Assembly (NCBI RefSeq): GCF_001423245.1
Contig: NZ_LMOH01000012.1
Location: forward strand, 645,679 to 709,678
Length of the DNA stretch: 64,000 nucleotides
DNA from: Aureimonas sp. Leaf324
GTDB taxonomy: Bacteria > Pseudomonadota > Alphaproteobacteria > Rhizobiales > Rhizobiaceae
Direction: 5' to 3'
This document shows, piece after piece, positions 16,583 to 25,889 of this stretch. Below the pieces are notes generated by a model. That model did no database searches, was not told the origin of the DNA, and was given only the letters and a program-made list of their open reading frames with translations. Made by a program: the position numbers and the translations under genes. How positions within the stretch are numbered: position 1 is the stretch's first letter; each line of letters begins with the position of its first letter.

Positions 16583-17983
16583 TCAGACCTTGGGCAGGGC
16601 ACGGGCACGGTAGCGCCCGTCGCCCTTCGCCCCGGTCAGTTCGCCGTCCCGCACCATGACCTTACCGCCGAGCACGACCGTGGTCGGCCAGCCCTGGATC
16701 TCGATCCCCTCGTAGGGGCTGTAGTCGGCCCCGTCGTGGAGATCGGCATGGCGGATGGTGCGACGCTCGGCAGGGTCCCAGATCGCGATGTCGGCGTCCA
16801 TGCCGACCGCGATGCGGCCCTTGGTGGATAGGCCGTAGACCTTTGCATGGTTCGTGGCCGTCAGCGCGACGAAGCGCGAAAGGTCGATCCGCCCCTTCAT
16901 CACCCCTTCCGAGAAGAGGATCGGCAGGCGCGTCTCGACGCCCGGAATGCCGTTCGGGATGTGCCGGAAGCTCGTCTTGCCCTTCGGGTTCAGCTTGCCG
17001 GCCGGGTCGTCGTAGCGGAACGGGCAGTGGTCGGAAGAAAAGAGATCGAAGACGCCCGTCTCGATGCCCCGCCAGCAGTCCTCCTGGCTCGCCGCGTCGC
17101 GCGGCGGCGGCGAGCAGACGAACTTCGCGCCTTCCCAGTCCATACCCTCAAGATCGTCGGCGGTGAGCATGAGATATTGCGGGCAGGTCTCGCCGATCAC
17201 CTTGCGCCCACGCGCGCGCGCCGCGCGGATCTCGTCGATCGCCGGACCGTTCGAGACGTGGACGATGACCACCGGCACGTCCACCACCTCGGCGAGCGAC
17301 AGGGCACGATGCGTCGCCTCGCGCTCGACCACGATCGGCCGCGTCGTGGCGTGCGCGCGCGGCGCGACGTCGCCCTCGGCCTCGTGCCGCCCGATGAGGT
17401 AGCGGATCGCGTCCTCGTTCTCGCAGTGGACCATGACGAGGGCCCCGGTGCGCCGGGCGACGTCCATCGTCTCCAGAATCTGCGCATCGTTCAACCGCAG
17501 GCCCTCGTAGGTCATGAAGACCTTGAACGAGGTGTAGCCGTCGGCGACCAGCGCCGGCAGTTCCTGACCGAGCACCGACGCGGTTGGGTCCGAGATGATC
17601 ATGTGGAAGGCGTGGTCGGTGTAGCAGTTGCCCTCCGCGAGGGCATGGTAGGCCGTCAGCGCCTCGCGCAGCGACTGGCCCTTCTCCTGCAGGCAGAAGG
17701 GCAGAACCGTGGTGTTGCCGCCGAACAGCGCCGAGCGCGTGCCGCTCTCGAAGTCGTCGGCCATGACGATCCCCTCGCCCGACGGCTGCGAGAGATGAAC
17801 ATGGCTGTCGATGCCGCCCGGCAGCACGAAGCGGCCGGTCGCATCGATCTCCTGCGCGCCCGCCGGAAGCGTCTCGCCGATCTGGACGATCCGCCCGTCG
17901 CGAATGCCGACATCGGCGAGGAACGTATCCGAGGCGGTGGCGACCGTGCCACCGCGGATCACGAGGTCGAAGGCAACACTCAC
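16583..17983 (-). CDS. Dihydropyrimidinase / hydantoinase (cyclic amidohydrolase) 2
   Basis: A 466-residue cyclic amidohydrolase with all metal ligands: His61 and His63 (DSHVH), carboxylatable Lys154 (TSFKVFMTY), His186 (VHCEN), His242 (VHVSN) and Asp318 (SSDHCPF). It is clearly diverged from the copy at 3073-4509, so it is not a recent duplication. The frame continues open far upstream, but the GTG at 17983 gives a start beginning MSVAFDLVIRGG, exactly where the family begins, and overlaps the aminotransferase stop as GTGA. It is the last gene of the amino-acid importer operon, suggesting the imported compound or its transaminated product is a cyclic or cyclisable amide. Confidence 0.9.
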   Translation of the reverse strand: MSVAFDLVIRGGTVATASDTFLADVGIRDGRIVQIGETLPAGAQEIDATGRFVLPGGIDSHVHLSQPSGEGIVMADDFESGTRSALFGGNTTVLPFCLQEKGQSLREALTAYHALAEGNCYTDHAFHMIISDPTASVLGQELPALVADGYTSFKVFMTYEGLRLNDAQILETMDVARRTGALVMVHCENEDAIRYLIGRHEAEGDVAPRAHATTRPIVVEREATHRALSLAEVVDVPVVIVHVSNGPAIDEIRAARARGRKVIGETCPQYLMLTADDLEGMDWEGAKFVCSPPPRDAASQEDCWRGIETGVFDLFSSDHCPFRYDDPAGKLNPKGKTSFRHIPNGIPGVETRLPILFSEGVMKGRIDLSRFVALTATNHAKVYGLSTKGRIAVGMDADIAIWDPAERRTIRHADLHDGADYSPYEGIEIQGWPTTVVLGGKVMVRDGELTGAKGDGRYRARALPKV

Positions 17984-19197
17984 AGCGCGGGCTCCAGCGC
18001 CGCGATGAGGCGATCGACCTCGGCAAGCGTGTTGTAGTGGACCATCGAGACGCGGACGGTGCCGTCGGTCTTCGTCAGCCCGTGCTCCTCGACGATGCGC
18101 TTGGCGTAGAAGTCGCCGTAGCGGATGCCGATCCTGGCCTTGTCCACCGCCTCCACCACCTCGCGCGAGCTTCGCTCGCCCACGGTGAAGGAGACGGTGG
18201 AAACGCGGTCCGCGATCGCCGACGAGGTTCGCCCGATCACGCGGACGGAGTTGCGGCTCTGGAGGAAGTCCATCAGGCGTGCCGTCAGCGCCCGTTCCTG
18301 CTCGGCGATCGCGGCAAAGCCCGCCTCGATCGCGGCCCGCCCCTCGCCGGCCCCGGCGCGCCGGCCGAGGTCCTCGACATAGTCGACGGCGCCGATCGAG
18401 CCCCAGGCGCATTCGTAGTTGATGTTGCCGGGCTCCAGCTTGTGGGGCACGCGGCTCTTGTCGAAGAAGTAGTGGTAGATGTTGTCGAGCGCGAGCAGCT
18501 TCTCGCGCTTGCCGAACATCACCGCATGGTGCGGCCCGAACACCTTGTAGACGCTGAAGATGTAGTAGTCGGCGTCGAGCGCCTTCACGTCGATCGCGCG
18601 GTGCGGCGCGTAGGCGACGGCATCGACGCAGAGCTCGGCGCCGCCGGCATGGGCGATGTCGGCGATCTCGCGGATCGGGTTGATCGTGCCGAGGATGTTC
18701 GACGCGTGGGTGACGCAGACGAGCTTGGTGCGCTCGTTCATCAGCGCCTTCAGGTCCGCAAGGTCGAGCTCGTAGGTCTCCGGATCGCAGCGCCACCAGC
18801 GGATCTTGATGCCGCGTGCCTCATGTTTCAGCCAGGGGCCGATATTGGCCTCGTGGTCGGTGTTGGTGAGGATGATCTCGTCGCCGGGCTGGAGGCGTCC
18901 CGTCATCGCCTCCGACAGGAACCGGATCAGGATCGTGGTCGAGGCCCCTTCGACGATCTCGCCCGGATCGCAGTTCATGAACCGGGCGAAGGCTTCGCGC
19001 GACTGCGAGACGCGGGCCGTCGAGATGCGGCTCGGCTCGTAGCTCGCGCCGGTCTGGACGTTGGTGGTCAAAAGGTAGTCGGACACGCGCTCGGCGACGG
19101 TGCGCAGCACCTGGCTGCCGCCGGCGTTGTCCATGAAGGTCCACTCGCCCTGGAGCGCCGGGAACTGGGCGCGGACGAAATCGAGATCGAGGGTCAT
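17980..19197 (-). CDS. PLP-dependent class V aminotransferase (NifS/cysteine desulfurase-like fold)
   Basis: A 405-residue fold-type I PLP enzyme. The Schiff-base lysine is Lys218 in FSVYKVFGPHH; the ring-stacking His (TDHEAN, residue 115) and the pyridine-N Asp192 (CVDAVAYAPH) are present. There is no obvious catalytic Cys loop as in true cysteine desulfurases, so an aminotransferase, lyase or racemase role is more likely. ATG at 19197 matches the family N-terminus (MTLDLDFVRAQFPAL); an in-frame ATG at 19224 would add nine unremarkable residues. It lies between the ATPase gene and the second dihydropyrimidinase gene. Confidence 0.85.
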   Translation of the reverse strand: MTLDLDFVRAQFPALQGEWTFMDNAGGSQVLRTVAERVSDYLLTTNVQTGASYEPSRISTARVSQSREAFARFMNCDPGEIVEGASTTILIRFLSEAMTGRLQPGDEIILTNTDHEANIGPWLKHEARGIKIRWWRCDPETYELDLADLKALMNERTKLVCVTHASNILGTINPIREIADIAHAGGAELCVDAVAYAPHRAIDVKALDADYYIFSVYKVFGPHHAVMFGKREKLLALDNIYHYFFDKSRVPHKLEPGNINYECAWGSIGAVDYVEDLGRRAGAGEGRAAIEAGFAAIAEQERALTARLMDFLQSRNSVRVIGRTSSAIADRVSTVSFTVGERSSREVVEAVDKARIGIRYGDFYAKRIVEEHGLTKTDGTVRVSMVHYNTLAEVDRLIAALEPAL

Positions 19198-19244
19198 GCT
19201 GCCTGGCCTTGCTGGCGCGTCCACCCCGCGCCTGTCTGGTGGAA

Positions 19245-19997
19245 TCAGTGGTTGAGCACCGCGTCGAGGAAGGCGCGGGCGCGTTCGTTGCGGGTCGAGG
19301 AGAAGAACACGTCGGGCGTCGAGACCTCCCGGATCTCGCCGTCCTCCATGAAGACGATGCGGTCGGCGACCTGCCGGGCGAAGCCCATCTCGTGGGTCAC
19401 GAGGACGAGCGTGACGCCGGAATGGGCCAGCCCCTTGATGACGTCGAGCACCTCGCCGACCATTTCGGGGTCGAGCGCCGAGGTCGGCTCGTCGAAGAGG
19501 AGGATGCGCGGCTCCATGGCGAGCGCGCGCGCGATACCGACGCGCTGCTGCTGGCCGCCGGAGAGCTGCGTTGGGAACTTCTCGGCCTGCGCGCCGATGC
19601 CGACGCGGGTCAACAGCGTCCTCGCCTTGGCGCGGCTTTCGTCCCAGCTCAGCTTCTTCACCCGCACCGGGCCGAGCGCCACGTTGTCGAGCACCGAGAG
19701 GTTCGGGAAGAGGTTGAAGGCCTGGAACACCATGCCGGTCTGCTGGCGGACCTTTAGGAGGTTCCGCCCCCGCTCGACGCGCACGCCACCGACGAACACG
19801 TCGCCCGCGTCGTACTCCTCGAGATGGTTGATGCAGCGGATGAGCGTCGACTTGCCCGAGCCCGACGGCCCCAGAAGCACCACGACCTCGCCGGCGGCGA
19901 CATCGAGATCGACGCCCTTCAGGGCGGTGAAATGGCCGTAGCGCTTCTGGACGCCGCGCATGCGGATGATCGGCTCGGCGGTCGGGGTCGGGGCCAT
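19245..19997 (-). CDS. Polar amino-acid ABC transporter ATP-binding protein (GlnQ/HisP type)
   Basis: A 250-residue ATPase with Walker A GPSGSGKST (about residue 39), Q-loop VFQAFNLFP, signature LSGGQQQRVGIARAL, Walker B ILLFDEPTSALDPE and switch His in THEMGF. The ERxPxxF-like details fit the PAAT importers for polar amino acids. It starts one base after the permease stop, with the periplasmic receptor encoded upstream, so the three genes form one importer. The C-terminus (FFSSTRNERARAFLDAVL) is family-typical. Confidence 0.94.
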   Translation of the reverse strand: MAPTPTAEPIIRMRGVQKRYGHFTALKGVDLDVAAGEVVVLLGPSGSGKSTLIRCINHLEEYDAGDVFVGGVRVERGRNLLKVRQQTGMVFQAFNLFPNLSVLDNVALGPVRVKKLSWDESRAKARTLLTRVGIGAQAEKFPTQLSGGQQQRVGIARALAMEPRILLFDEPTSALDPEMVGEVLDVIKGLAHSGVTLVLVTHEMGFARQVADRIVFMEDGEIREVSTPDVFFSSTRNERARAFLDAVLNH

Positions 19998-19998
19998 G

Positions 19999-20673
19999 TC
20001 AGCGGGCCTCCCGGCTGGAGTAGCGGGTCTCGAAGCGGGCGACGAGGCGCACCAGCGGCAGGAGCAGGATGAGGTAGAGAAGCGCCGCGCCGATCAGCGG
20101 CGTCGGGTTGGCGGCCAGCGCCTGCGCCTGCGTCGCCTGCTTCAGGAGGTCCGGCAGCGCGACCACCGAGGCGAGCGCCGTGTCCTTCATCACATTGATG
20201 GAATTGTTGGTCAGCGGCGGGATCACGATCCGCACGGCCTGCGGCAGGATCACGTCGCGCATCACGTCGAAGGCGTTCAGCCCGATCGACTGCGCTGCCT
20301 CGAACTGGCCGCGCGGGATCGCCTCGATGCCGGCGCGGTAGATCTCGGCCGTGTAGGCCGCCGAGACCGTCGTCAGCGCGAGGCACGCGGAGGCGAAGGG
20401 CGACAGGCGGATGCCGATGAAGGGAAAGGCGTAGTAGACGATCACCAGCCAGACGAGGACGGGCAGCGCCCGGAACACGTCGATATAGGCGATGGACAGC
20501 CAGCGGAGCGGTCGCGGGGCATAGAGGCGCACCAGCGCCAGCGCGAGGCCCCCGACGAGCCCGAGGACGATCGAGAGGCCGCCGAGCAGGATCGTGCGCC
20601 AGAGCCCCTGGAGGAGCTGTGGCATCGAGCGCCAGAGGACGTCGACGTTGAAGAAGGTTGTGACGATGTCCAT
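19999..20673 (-). CDS. Polar amino-acid ABC transporter permease (HisM/GlnP type)
   Basis: A 224-residue inner-membrane protein with about five transmembrane helices and the EAA loop (EAAQSIGLNAFDVMRDVILPQAVRIVIPP, residues 131-160, listed here by its key E-A-A...G...P positions). The N-terminal TLLGG-like segment (LWRTILLGGLSIVLG) is typical. Only one permease gene is present, so a homodimeric channel is likely, as in several members of the family. It is flanked by the receptor gene (75-base gap) and the ATPase gene (1-base gap). Confidence 0.93.
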   Translation of the reverse strand: MDIVTTFFNVDVLWRSMPQLLQGLWRTILLGGLSIVLGLVGGLALALVRLYAPRPLRWLSIAYIDVFRALPVLVWLVIVYYAFPFIGIRLSPFASACLALTTVSAAYTAEIYRAGIEAIPRGQFEAAQSIGLNAFDVMRDVILPQAVRIVIPPLTNNSINVMKDTALASVVALPDLLKQATQAQALAANPTPLIGAALLYLILLLPLVRLVARFETRYSSREAR

Positions 20674-20748
20674 GCGGAACCCTGCAAGGGGGTGGGTCAG
20701 ATGCGGCGCCGGTCGCGCCGCATCCGCAAATCGGTCGGACAGGCCGCC

Positions 20749-21534
20749 TTAGAGCTTGGGAGCCTCGAGGACCTTCGCCGTCGACGTCGACGCGTCGGGC
20801 TTGGAGCCGAACCACTTCTCGTGGATCTTGGCGAGGAAGCCATCGTTCTTCATCTCGGTGATCGCCTTGGTGGCCTCGGCGACGAGGGGCGAGTCCTTGG
20901 CGAACATCACCGAATACTGCTCGCCGGTCGGGATGCGCTCGACCACGGCGTATTGCGGCTTGTCCTTGATGTAGTAGGCGACGGCGGGAATGTCGGAGAT
21001 GTAGCCGTCGATGCGGCCGGCCGCCAGATCGAGCATGGCGGGCGCAAGGCCCTCGAAGCGGCGGATCTCGGAGAGGCCGAGGTCCTTTTCGTGCTGCGTG
21101 GCGTAGATGTCGCCGGTGGAACCAGTGTCGACGCCGACGACCTTGCCCTTGAGGCCCGACAGGCCGGTGATCCCGGAGTCCTTCAGGACCGAGAGCGACT
21201 GGTCGCTGTCGTAGTAGGGCTGGGCGAAGGAGACCGATTCCAGACGCTTCTTGGTGATGGTGATCGAGGAGATCGCCGCGTCGATGCGGCCGGACTGGAC
21301 GGCGGAGAACAGGCCGTTGAAGGGAATGTTCTCGAAGGTCACGTCGTCGTAGCCCATCCGCTTGGCCGCCTCGCGGACCAGATCGACCTCGAAGCCGACG
21401 GTCTCGGACTTCTCGTCCTGGAACTCCCAGGGCACGTTGCCGATGTTGGCGCCGACGGTCAGCGACTTGGCGCTGGCAGGCCCGGCGAAGGCCAGGAGGG
21501 CGGCGGCCAGGGCGGCCAGTTTGAAGCGGGTCAT
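20749..21534 (-). CDS. Periplasmic polar amino-acid binding protein (SBP_bac_3)
   Basis: A 261-residue receptor with a clear Sec signal peptide (about 22 residues, ending PASAKS). The SBP_bac_3 signatures are visible: GFEVDLVREAAKRMGY for ligand carboxylate binding, VQSGRIDAAISSITITKKRLESVSFAQPYY, and GSTGDIYA in the second lobe. It opens the importer-aminotransferase-dihydropyrimidinase operon. Its promoter lies in the 149-bp divergent region shared with the SnoaL-like gene. The ligand is unknown; the operon suggests an amino acid, carbamoyl amino acid or lactam. Confidence 0.93.
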   Translation of the reverse strand: MTRFKLAALAAALLAFAGPASAKSLTVGANIGNVPWEFQDEKSETVGFEVDLVREAAKRMGYDDVTFENIPFNGLFSAVQSGRIDAAISSITITKKRLESVSFAQPYYDSDQSLSVLKDSGITGLSGLKGKVVGVDTGSTGDIYATQHEKDLGLSEIRRFEGLAPAMLDLAAGRIDGYISDIPAVAYYIKDKPQYAVVERIPTGEQYSVMFAKDSPLVAEATKAITEMKNDGFLAKIHEKWFGSKPDASTSTAKVLEAPKL

Positions 21535-21683
21535 GTCGGCTCCTTCGGGACTGGATCAGGGTTGGGGCATCAGCGCAGGGGCGCAGCGCCGGGCCTTGCG
21601 CAAAATTTGTTCAGCGCCCCGCATTGCACTCCACTGGTCAATGGTATGGACTGCATGGAGTTTTGAAAAGAGGAAAAAACGGC

Positions 21684-22106
21684 ATGGATGCGAAATTGCA
21701 TACAGGTTCGGCAGTCGAGGCCCAGCGCGACGCCGACATGGTGCGCGACTACCTGGAAGCATCCATGATCCCGGACCCGGACCGGGCAGCCACCTACATG
21801 GCGCCGGGCTGCGTCATCACCTTCACCGGCGGACGCGTCTTCGATCATCCGAGCGGGCCGATCGCCGTCAACGCCGGGCGCTACCGATGGGTCAAGAAGC
21901 GGATGGAACGCTTCGACGTGGCGCCCGGACCGGACGCGACCGTCGTCTATTCGATCGGCAAGCTCTACGGCGAATGGCCGGACGGGACACCGTTCGACGA
22001 CAACCGCTATGTCGATCGCTTCGAGGTCGTCGACGGGCGGATCACGCGCATGGACGTCTGGAACGACAGCGCCGAGTGGATCCTCGATCCGACGCTGCGT
22101 CGCTGA
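21684..22106 (+). CDS. SnoaL-like / NTF2-fold small protein
   Basis: A 140-residue single-domain protein with the pattern of the NTF2/SnoaL-like cone fold: an early helix (AQRDADMVRDYLEASMIPDPDRAATYM), a strand with VITFTGGR, and C-terminal strands ending RYVDRFEVVDGRITRMDVWNDSAEWIL. Such proteins are isomerases, dehydratases or ligand-binding modules. ATG at 21684 follows an AAGAGGAAAA ribosome site. It is divergent from the amino-acid importer and convergent with the GntR gene (5-base gap), so it probably belongs to the same regulated pathway. Function not assigned. Confidence 0.78.
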   Translation: MDAKLHTGSAVEAQRDADMVRDYLEASMIPDPDRAATYMAPGCVITFTGGRVFDHPSGPIAVNAGRYRWVKKRMERFDVAPGPDATVVYSIGKLYGEWPDGTPFDDNRYVDRFEVVDGRITRMDVWNDSAEWILDPTLRR

Positions 22107-22111
22107 ACGTT

Positions 22112-22867
22112 TCAGCCGTCGGCGGACTGCTTGCGACGTCGGCGCGGCGCGGTCGGCTCGAGCTGAGCATAGGGGGCGAGAATGTCCATGAGGTCGCCGC
22201 GCGCCTCCGGCGCCTTCAGGAGCGCGCGCTGTGCCACCTGGTCGAGATGGTGCGCCATCAGCTCGCCCGCTCTCGCCTCGTTGCCGCTTTCCAGCGCCTT
22301 CAGCACGTCGCGATGCTCGGACACCGCGCATTCCGAGGAATGCGGGCGGCCGAAGGTCGCGAGCGACAGGCAGGAGCGGTAGGCGGTCTCGCGCACGTAG
22401 CGCGACAGGGTCGGTCGTCCCGTCATCTCGGCCAGACGGACGTGGAACTCCGTGGCCAGGCGCAGCGATGCCGCCTCCGAGCCGCCCTTGACCTCCTCCT
22501 CGGCGTCGACATGTGCGGAAAGCTCGGCGATCTGGCGCGGCGTCAGCCGCCCGGCGAGGCGCCGCACGACCAGCCGTTCCAGCTCGATGCGGATGTCGAA
22601 CTCGTCGCGAGCGTCTTCGAAGGAGGGCGTCGCCACGACCGCGATGCGGTTGCGCCGCAGCTCCACCAGCCCTTCGGAGGCGAGCTGTCCGAGCGCGTGG
22701 CGCGCCAGCGTCCGGCTGACCCCGAAGCGCTCGCCGAGCTGGTCTTCCGGCAGCTTGTCGCCCGGCGCCAGAGCGCGCTCCAGGATGGCCCGCCGGATGG
22801 CGCGGCAGATCACCGACGCGCGGTCACCCGCCAACCCTTCGTCGATCGCAGGGGTCTCACCCGTCAC
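22112..22867 (-). CDS. GntR-family transcriptional regulator, FCD subfamily (second)
   Basis: A 251-residue regulator with an N-terminal winged helix-turn-helix (about residues 20-85; LPEDQLGERFGVSRTLARHALGQLASEGLVEL) and a C-terminal FCD domain with the metal-site pattern ATEFHVRLAEMTG and a later H..H pair (MAHHLDQVAQ). The recognition helix reads SRTLARHAL rather than the usual SRTPVREAL. It is adjacent to the SnoaL-like gene and the amino-acid importer operon, which it most likely controls. A 7-bp inverted repeat lies 43 bases upstream of its start. Confidence 0.9.
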   Translation of the reverse strand: MTGETPAIDEGLAGDRASVICRAIRRAILERALAPGDKLPEDQLGERFGVSRTLARHALGQLASEGLVELRRNRIAVVATPSFEDARDEFDIRIELERLVVRRLAGRLTPRQIAELSAHVDAEEEVKGGSEAASLRLATEFHVRLAEMTGRPTLSRYVRETAYRSCLSLATFGRPHSSECAVSEHRDVLKALESGNEARAGELMAHHLDQVAQRALLKAPEARGDLMDILAPYAQLEPTAPRRRRKQSADG

Positions 22868-22909
22868 GCGCTGTCCTCATCCTTCGTATTCCGGCCCGAA
22901 CTAGCACCG

Positions 22910-22927
22910 CTTTCCCCGCCGGGAAAG
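22910..22927. promoter_or_regulatory. Inverted repeat CTTTCCC-N4-GGGAAAG before the GntR gene
   Basis: A perfect 7-bp inverted repeat with a CGCC spacer lies between the kinase stop (23013) and the GntR start (22867). It could be an autoregulatory operator, or a terminator hairpin for the kinase transcript, although no T-tract follows on the minus strand. Confidence 0.35.
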
Positions 22928-23012
22928 GCGAGGATCATAACAACAGCGGGTGATCGAACGGCTACCTCGCATGCAGCATGATGCCTCTTCTGCATACAGG
23001 GACGCAAGCGTC

Positions 23013-25511
23013 CTATCGGGCGAGCAGGCGAAGAAGTTGCGCCGCCAGCTGGGCCTGACTGTAGGGCTTGCCGAGGCGCGGAAGATCGAGGCGCTCGTCC
23101 GCCGGCATCTCGGCATTGCCGGTGGCGAGGAGGATCGGCAGGCCGGGATGGCGGTCGAGCGCGGCCCTGGCAAGCTCCGCCCCGTTCATGCGGGGCATCG
23201 CGAAATCCGTGATCATCAGGTCGAACGGGCCGTAGCGGGACAGGATGTCGAGCGCTTCGGCGCCGGAAGCCGCCTCCGACACGTCGTGGCCGAGGTCGCG
23301 CAGCATGTCCACGGTGCTCATGGAGATCAGCATGTCGTCGTCCACGACGAGGATGCGCGCCGGCGCGGCCTCGCTCGAACCGACGATGATCGGCTCCGGC
23401 GCGGCGACCACGATGGGGGCGGCCCCGTCACCTGCGCAAGGAAGCCAGAGTTCGGCGCGCGTGCCCTTTCCCGGCTCGCTGGAAAGCCGCAGCGCTCCGC
23501 GAAGCTGGATCGCCAGCCCGTGGATCATCGACAGCCCCAGCCCCGTACCCTTGCCGACACCCTTGGTCGAGAAGAACGGCTCGGTCGCCTTCTTCAGCGT
23601 TTCCGCGTCCATTCCCTCGCCCGTGTCGGCGAGGGTCACGCGAATGTAGTCTCCGGGCACCAGATCGCCGTCGCCCGCGGCCCGATCGACCGCAAGCGTC
23701 AGCTGCCCGCCGTTCGGCATCGCGTCGCGCGCGTTGACGGCCAGATTCAGGATCGCAAGCTCCAGCTGGTTGGCATCGACCAGCGCGACCGGCGCCTTGT
23801 CGGGCAAGGCAAGCTGCAGTTCGATGGCGCTGCCGATCGACTGCTCGAGAAGGTCCACCATGCCCCGGACGAGGTCCGACAGGTCTCGGGGCTCGACCGA
23901 CAGATCCTGGCGCCGAGCGAAGGCGAGGAGTCGCTGCGTCAGCGCCGCGCCGCGCTGCGCGCCCATCACCGCGCCGTCGATGAGCCGGGCGGTGCGCGGA
24001 TCGTCGGGCAGGTGCTTGCGCAGGAGTTCGAGATTGCCGAGGACCGCCATCAGCAGGTTGTTGAAATCGTGGGCGACGCCGCCGGTCAGCTGGCCGATCG
24101 CTTCCATCTTCTGGCTCTGGCGCAGCGCGTTCTGCGCCTCGACCAGTTCCGCCTCCTGGCGAAGCCGATCGGTCACGTCTGTAACGAACTGGTAGCAGCC
24201 GATTAGCGCGCCCTCGGCGTCATGGAGCGGACGGAACTTCACCTCGTAGTACGGCCGCACACGGCTGGGATCACCGAATTTCTCGATGAAGGTGATGGTC
24301 TCTCCGGCGAGCCCGCGGCTCCATCCCGCGCGCACCTCGGCCTGCTGCTCCGGGCGGTCGGCGAGGAGCGCCAGCATGTTGTCGCCCGCCTTCGGCTTCA
24401 TGCCGAACACGCGCTCGAACTCGTCGGCATTGGCCGCGTTCAGCGCGAGGATGTTGTAGTCGAGGTCGACCGCCATCACCATCACGTCGGTGTTCTCGAC
24501 GATCGCGCCCAGAAGGTTGCGCTCGGCCGTTCGCTCGGCAACCCGTTCCTCAAGCGTCGCGTTCAGCTGGCGCAGCCCTTCTTCGGCAAGCCGTCGATCG
24601 TGGATGTCGACCGACGCCCCGAACCAGCGGGTGATCGTGCCGGTGTGCCGGTCGCGATAGGAATGGGCGCGGTCCAGGAACCAGCGGTATTCGCCCGATT
24701 TCGAGCGGATGCGATGCTCGGAGAGGTGCGGCTCGTCGCGATCGCGCGCCGTCTGGAACGCCTCCACGACCAGCGGCGCGTCCTCCGGGTGGATGAAGGC
24801 GCCGGCGATCTCGCCCGGTGACATCGAGCGAAAACCCGCGCCGGTGTACTCGGAGAACTGGCGGCTGAGGAATTCCATCTGGCCGTTTGCATCTGCGATC
24901 CAGATGATCTGCGGAACCGTGTCGACCATCAGGCGGAACTCGGCCTCGCTGTCCTTCAAAGTCGTCTCGGCCGTGTCCCGCTGCCGCTCCGCCAGAACAC
25001 GGTCGGTTGTATCCGTCACGACGCAGAGGACGCCGGCCGACGCGTCGCCCTCGTCCGCGACCGGGGAACAGCTGAGATCGACGAAGATTTGCTGCGTCTC
25101 GCCATCGCGCGGAAACGTCAGTTCCCGCGCCTGCTCCTCGAACGTCCCACCGGCCAGAACAGCGGTCATCGTCTCCACGTCGAGGCCGAACGCATCGAAC
25201 CGGCCATCACGGGCGCTCTCGCCGAAGAGACCGGGATGACGATCGCCGGCCAGCACCGAAAACGCATCGTTGTAGAGTGCCCGCCCCTCCGGCCCCCAGA
25301 AGAGCACCATAGGAACGGGCGAGCGCAGCACGATCGACAGCGAGGCGCGCAGGAGCGAGGTCCACGCGGCATCGTCGGCCAGCTCCGTCCCGCGCCAGTC
25401 GTGCGAGGCGATCAAGGTTCCGCATGCGCCGCCACCCCTGGCGAGCTGTTGCAGAAAGACCTTTTCGACGGCAGCAGGCAAAAACAGATCCTCGTCCCGG
25501 CACGGAATCAC
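23013..25511 (-). CDS. PAS-domain hybrid sensor histidine kinase with C-terminal receiver
   Basis: An 832-residue kinase with no transmembrane helix, hence cytoplasmic. Order: PAS-like domain (about 55-175), PAS-PAC (190-310, FIHPEDAP and YRWFLDRA), coiled coil, third PAS (335-450), HisKA with phospho-His481 ([11 protein letters not shown]), HATPase with N-box [12 protein letters not shown]1 DTGEGM and G2 GKGTGLGL, and a receiver with phosphoacceptor Asp769 (LMITDFAMP) and the acidic cluster VVDDD. The start is GTG at 25511. No LOV Cys motif is visible, so the signal is not obviously light. It points away from the PAS-LuxR gene; the two may exchange signal, but the LuxR protein has no receiver domain. 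Downstream is the GntR gene. Confidence 0.92.
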   Translation of the reverse strand: MIPCRDEDLFLPAAVEKVFLQQLARGGGACGTLIASHDWRGTELADDAAWTSLLRASLSIVLRSPVPMVLFWGPEGRALYNDAFSVLAGDRHPGLFGESARDGRFDAFGLDVETMTAVLAGGTFEEQARELTFPRDGETQQIFVDLSCSPVADEGDASAGVLCVVTDTTDRVLAERQRDTAETTLKDSEAEFRLMVDTVPQIIWIADANGQMEFLSRQFSEYTGAGFRSMSPGEIAGAFIHPEDAPLVVEAFQTARDRDEPHLSEHRIRSKSGEYRWFLDRAHSYRDRHTGTITRWFGASVDIHDRRLAEEGLRQLNATLEERVAERTAERNLLGAIVENTDVMVMAVDLDYNILALNAANADEFERVFGMKPKAGDNMLALLADRPEQQAEVRAGWSRGLAGETITFIEKFGDPSRVRPYYEVKFRPLHDAEGALIGCYQFVTDVTDRLRQEAELVEAQNALRQSQKMEAIGQLTGGVAHDFNNLLMAVLGNLELLRKHLPDDPRTARLIDGAVMGAQRGAALTQRLLAFARRQDLSVEPRDLSDLVRGMVDLLEQSIGSAIELQLALPDKAPVALVDANQLELAILNLAVNARDAMPNGGQLTLAVDRAAGDGDLVPGDYIRVTLADTGEGMDAETLKKATEPFFSTKGVGKGTGLGLSMIHGLAIQLRGALRLSSEPGKGTRAELWLPCAGDGAAPIVVAAPEPIIVGSSEAAPARILVVDDDMLISMSTVDMLRDLGHDVSEAASGAEALDILSRYGPFDLMITDFAMPRMNGAELARAALDRHPGLPILLATGNAEMPADERLDLPRLGKPYSQAQLAAQLLRLLAR

Positions 25512-25566
25512 CCGAGCCTCCAGGTTCCTGTCTAGGATCTCCCGCAGGGTCCGTCATGATCAAGCT

Positions 25567-25573
25567 GCATCAG
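25567..25573. promoter_or_regulatory. GCATCAG half-site upstream of the kinase
   Basis: The left half of the recurrent palindrome lies 56 bases before the kinase GTG. The right half (CGCGCAA) does not match CTGATGC, so this is at best a weak or accidental site. Confidence 0.25.
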
Positions 25574-25716
25574 TTGCCCGCGCAAGCGGCCGGAATTCGT
25601 CGCTTTTCCATCGGAAACTGCGCCCGGATGCCCCTCCCGAACATATCTCGGCGCGGCGGCCGATGTCGGACGCAGCGCCCAGCCCGTTCGATCCCGCGGC
25701 CCAGATCGCGCCGACT

Positions 25717-25735
25717 GCATCAGTCGGCCTGATGC
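25717..25735. promoter_or_regulatory. Palindrome GCATCAG-N5-CTGATGC, copy 1
   Basis: A perfect 7-bp inverted repeat with 5-bp spacer, extended by GAC/GTC at the outside. It lies 154 bp before the RMF-like start and about 205 bp before the divergent kinase start. Identical halves and spacing recur at 28712-28730 and, with one mismatch, at 27778-27796. A dimeric regulator encoded nearby, such as the PAS-LuxR protein, is the obvious candidate (inference). Confidence 0.7.
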
Positions 25736-25889
25736 GGTCGGCTCTAGCGCGGGGATGGCTCGAGTCTACCTGAGAGCCACGGTCGGCGCACGGTGCGACG
25801 GCCGTCAGCGACCGGATCGACGCCCGACCGTGGGCCAATCGTCCGGCAAGCGTCCGGCGGAAAGCGGACGCCCACGGAGATCGAGACCC

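Larger units (their letters stand above)
25512..25889. other. 378-bp intergenic region with palindromic site
   Basis: Non-coding gap between the kinase start and the RMF-like gene. It holds a half-site GCATCAG at 25567-25573 and the full palindrome at 25717-25735. An open frame that starts at 25755 is only the upstream extension of the RMF-like gene and is Arg/Pro-rich, so I do not regard it as coding. Confidence 0.6.
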
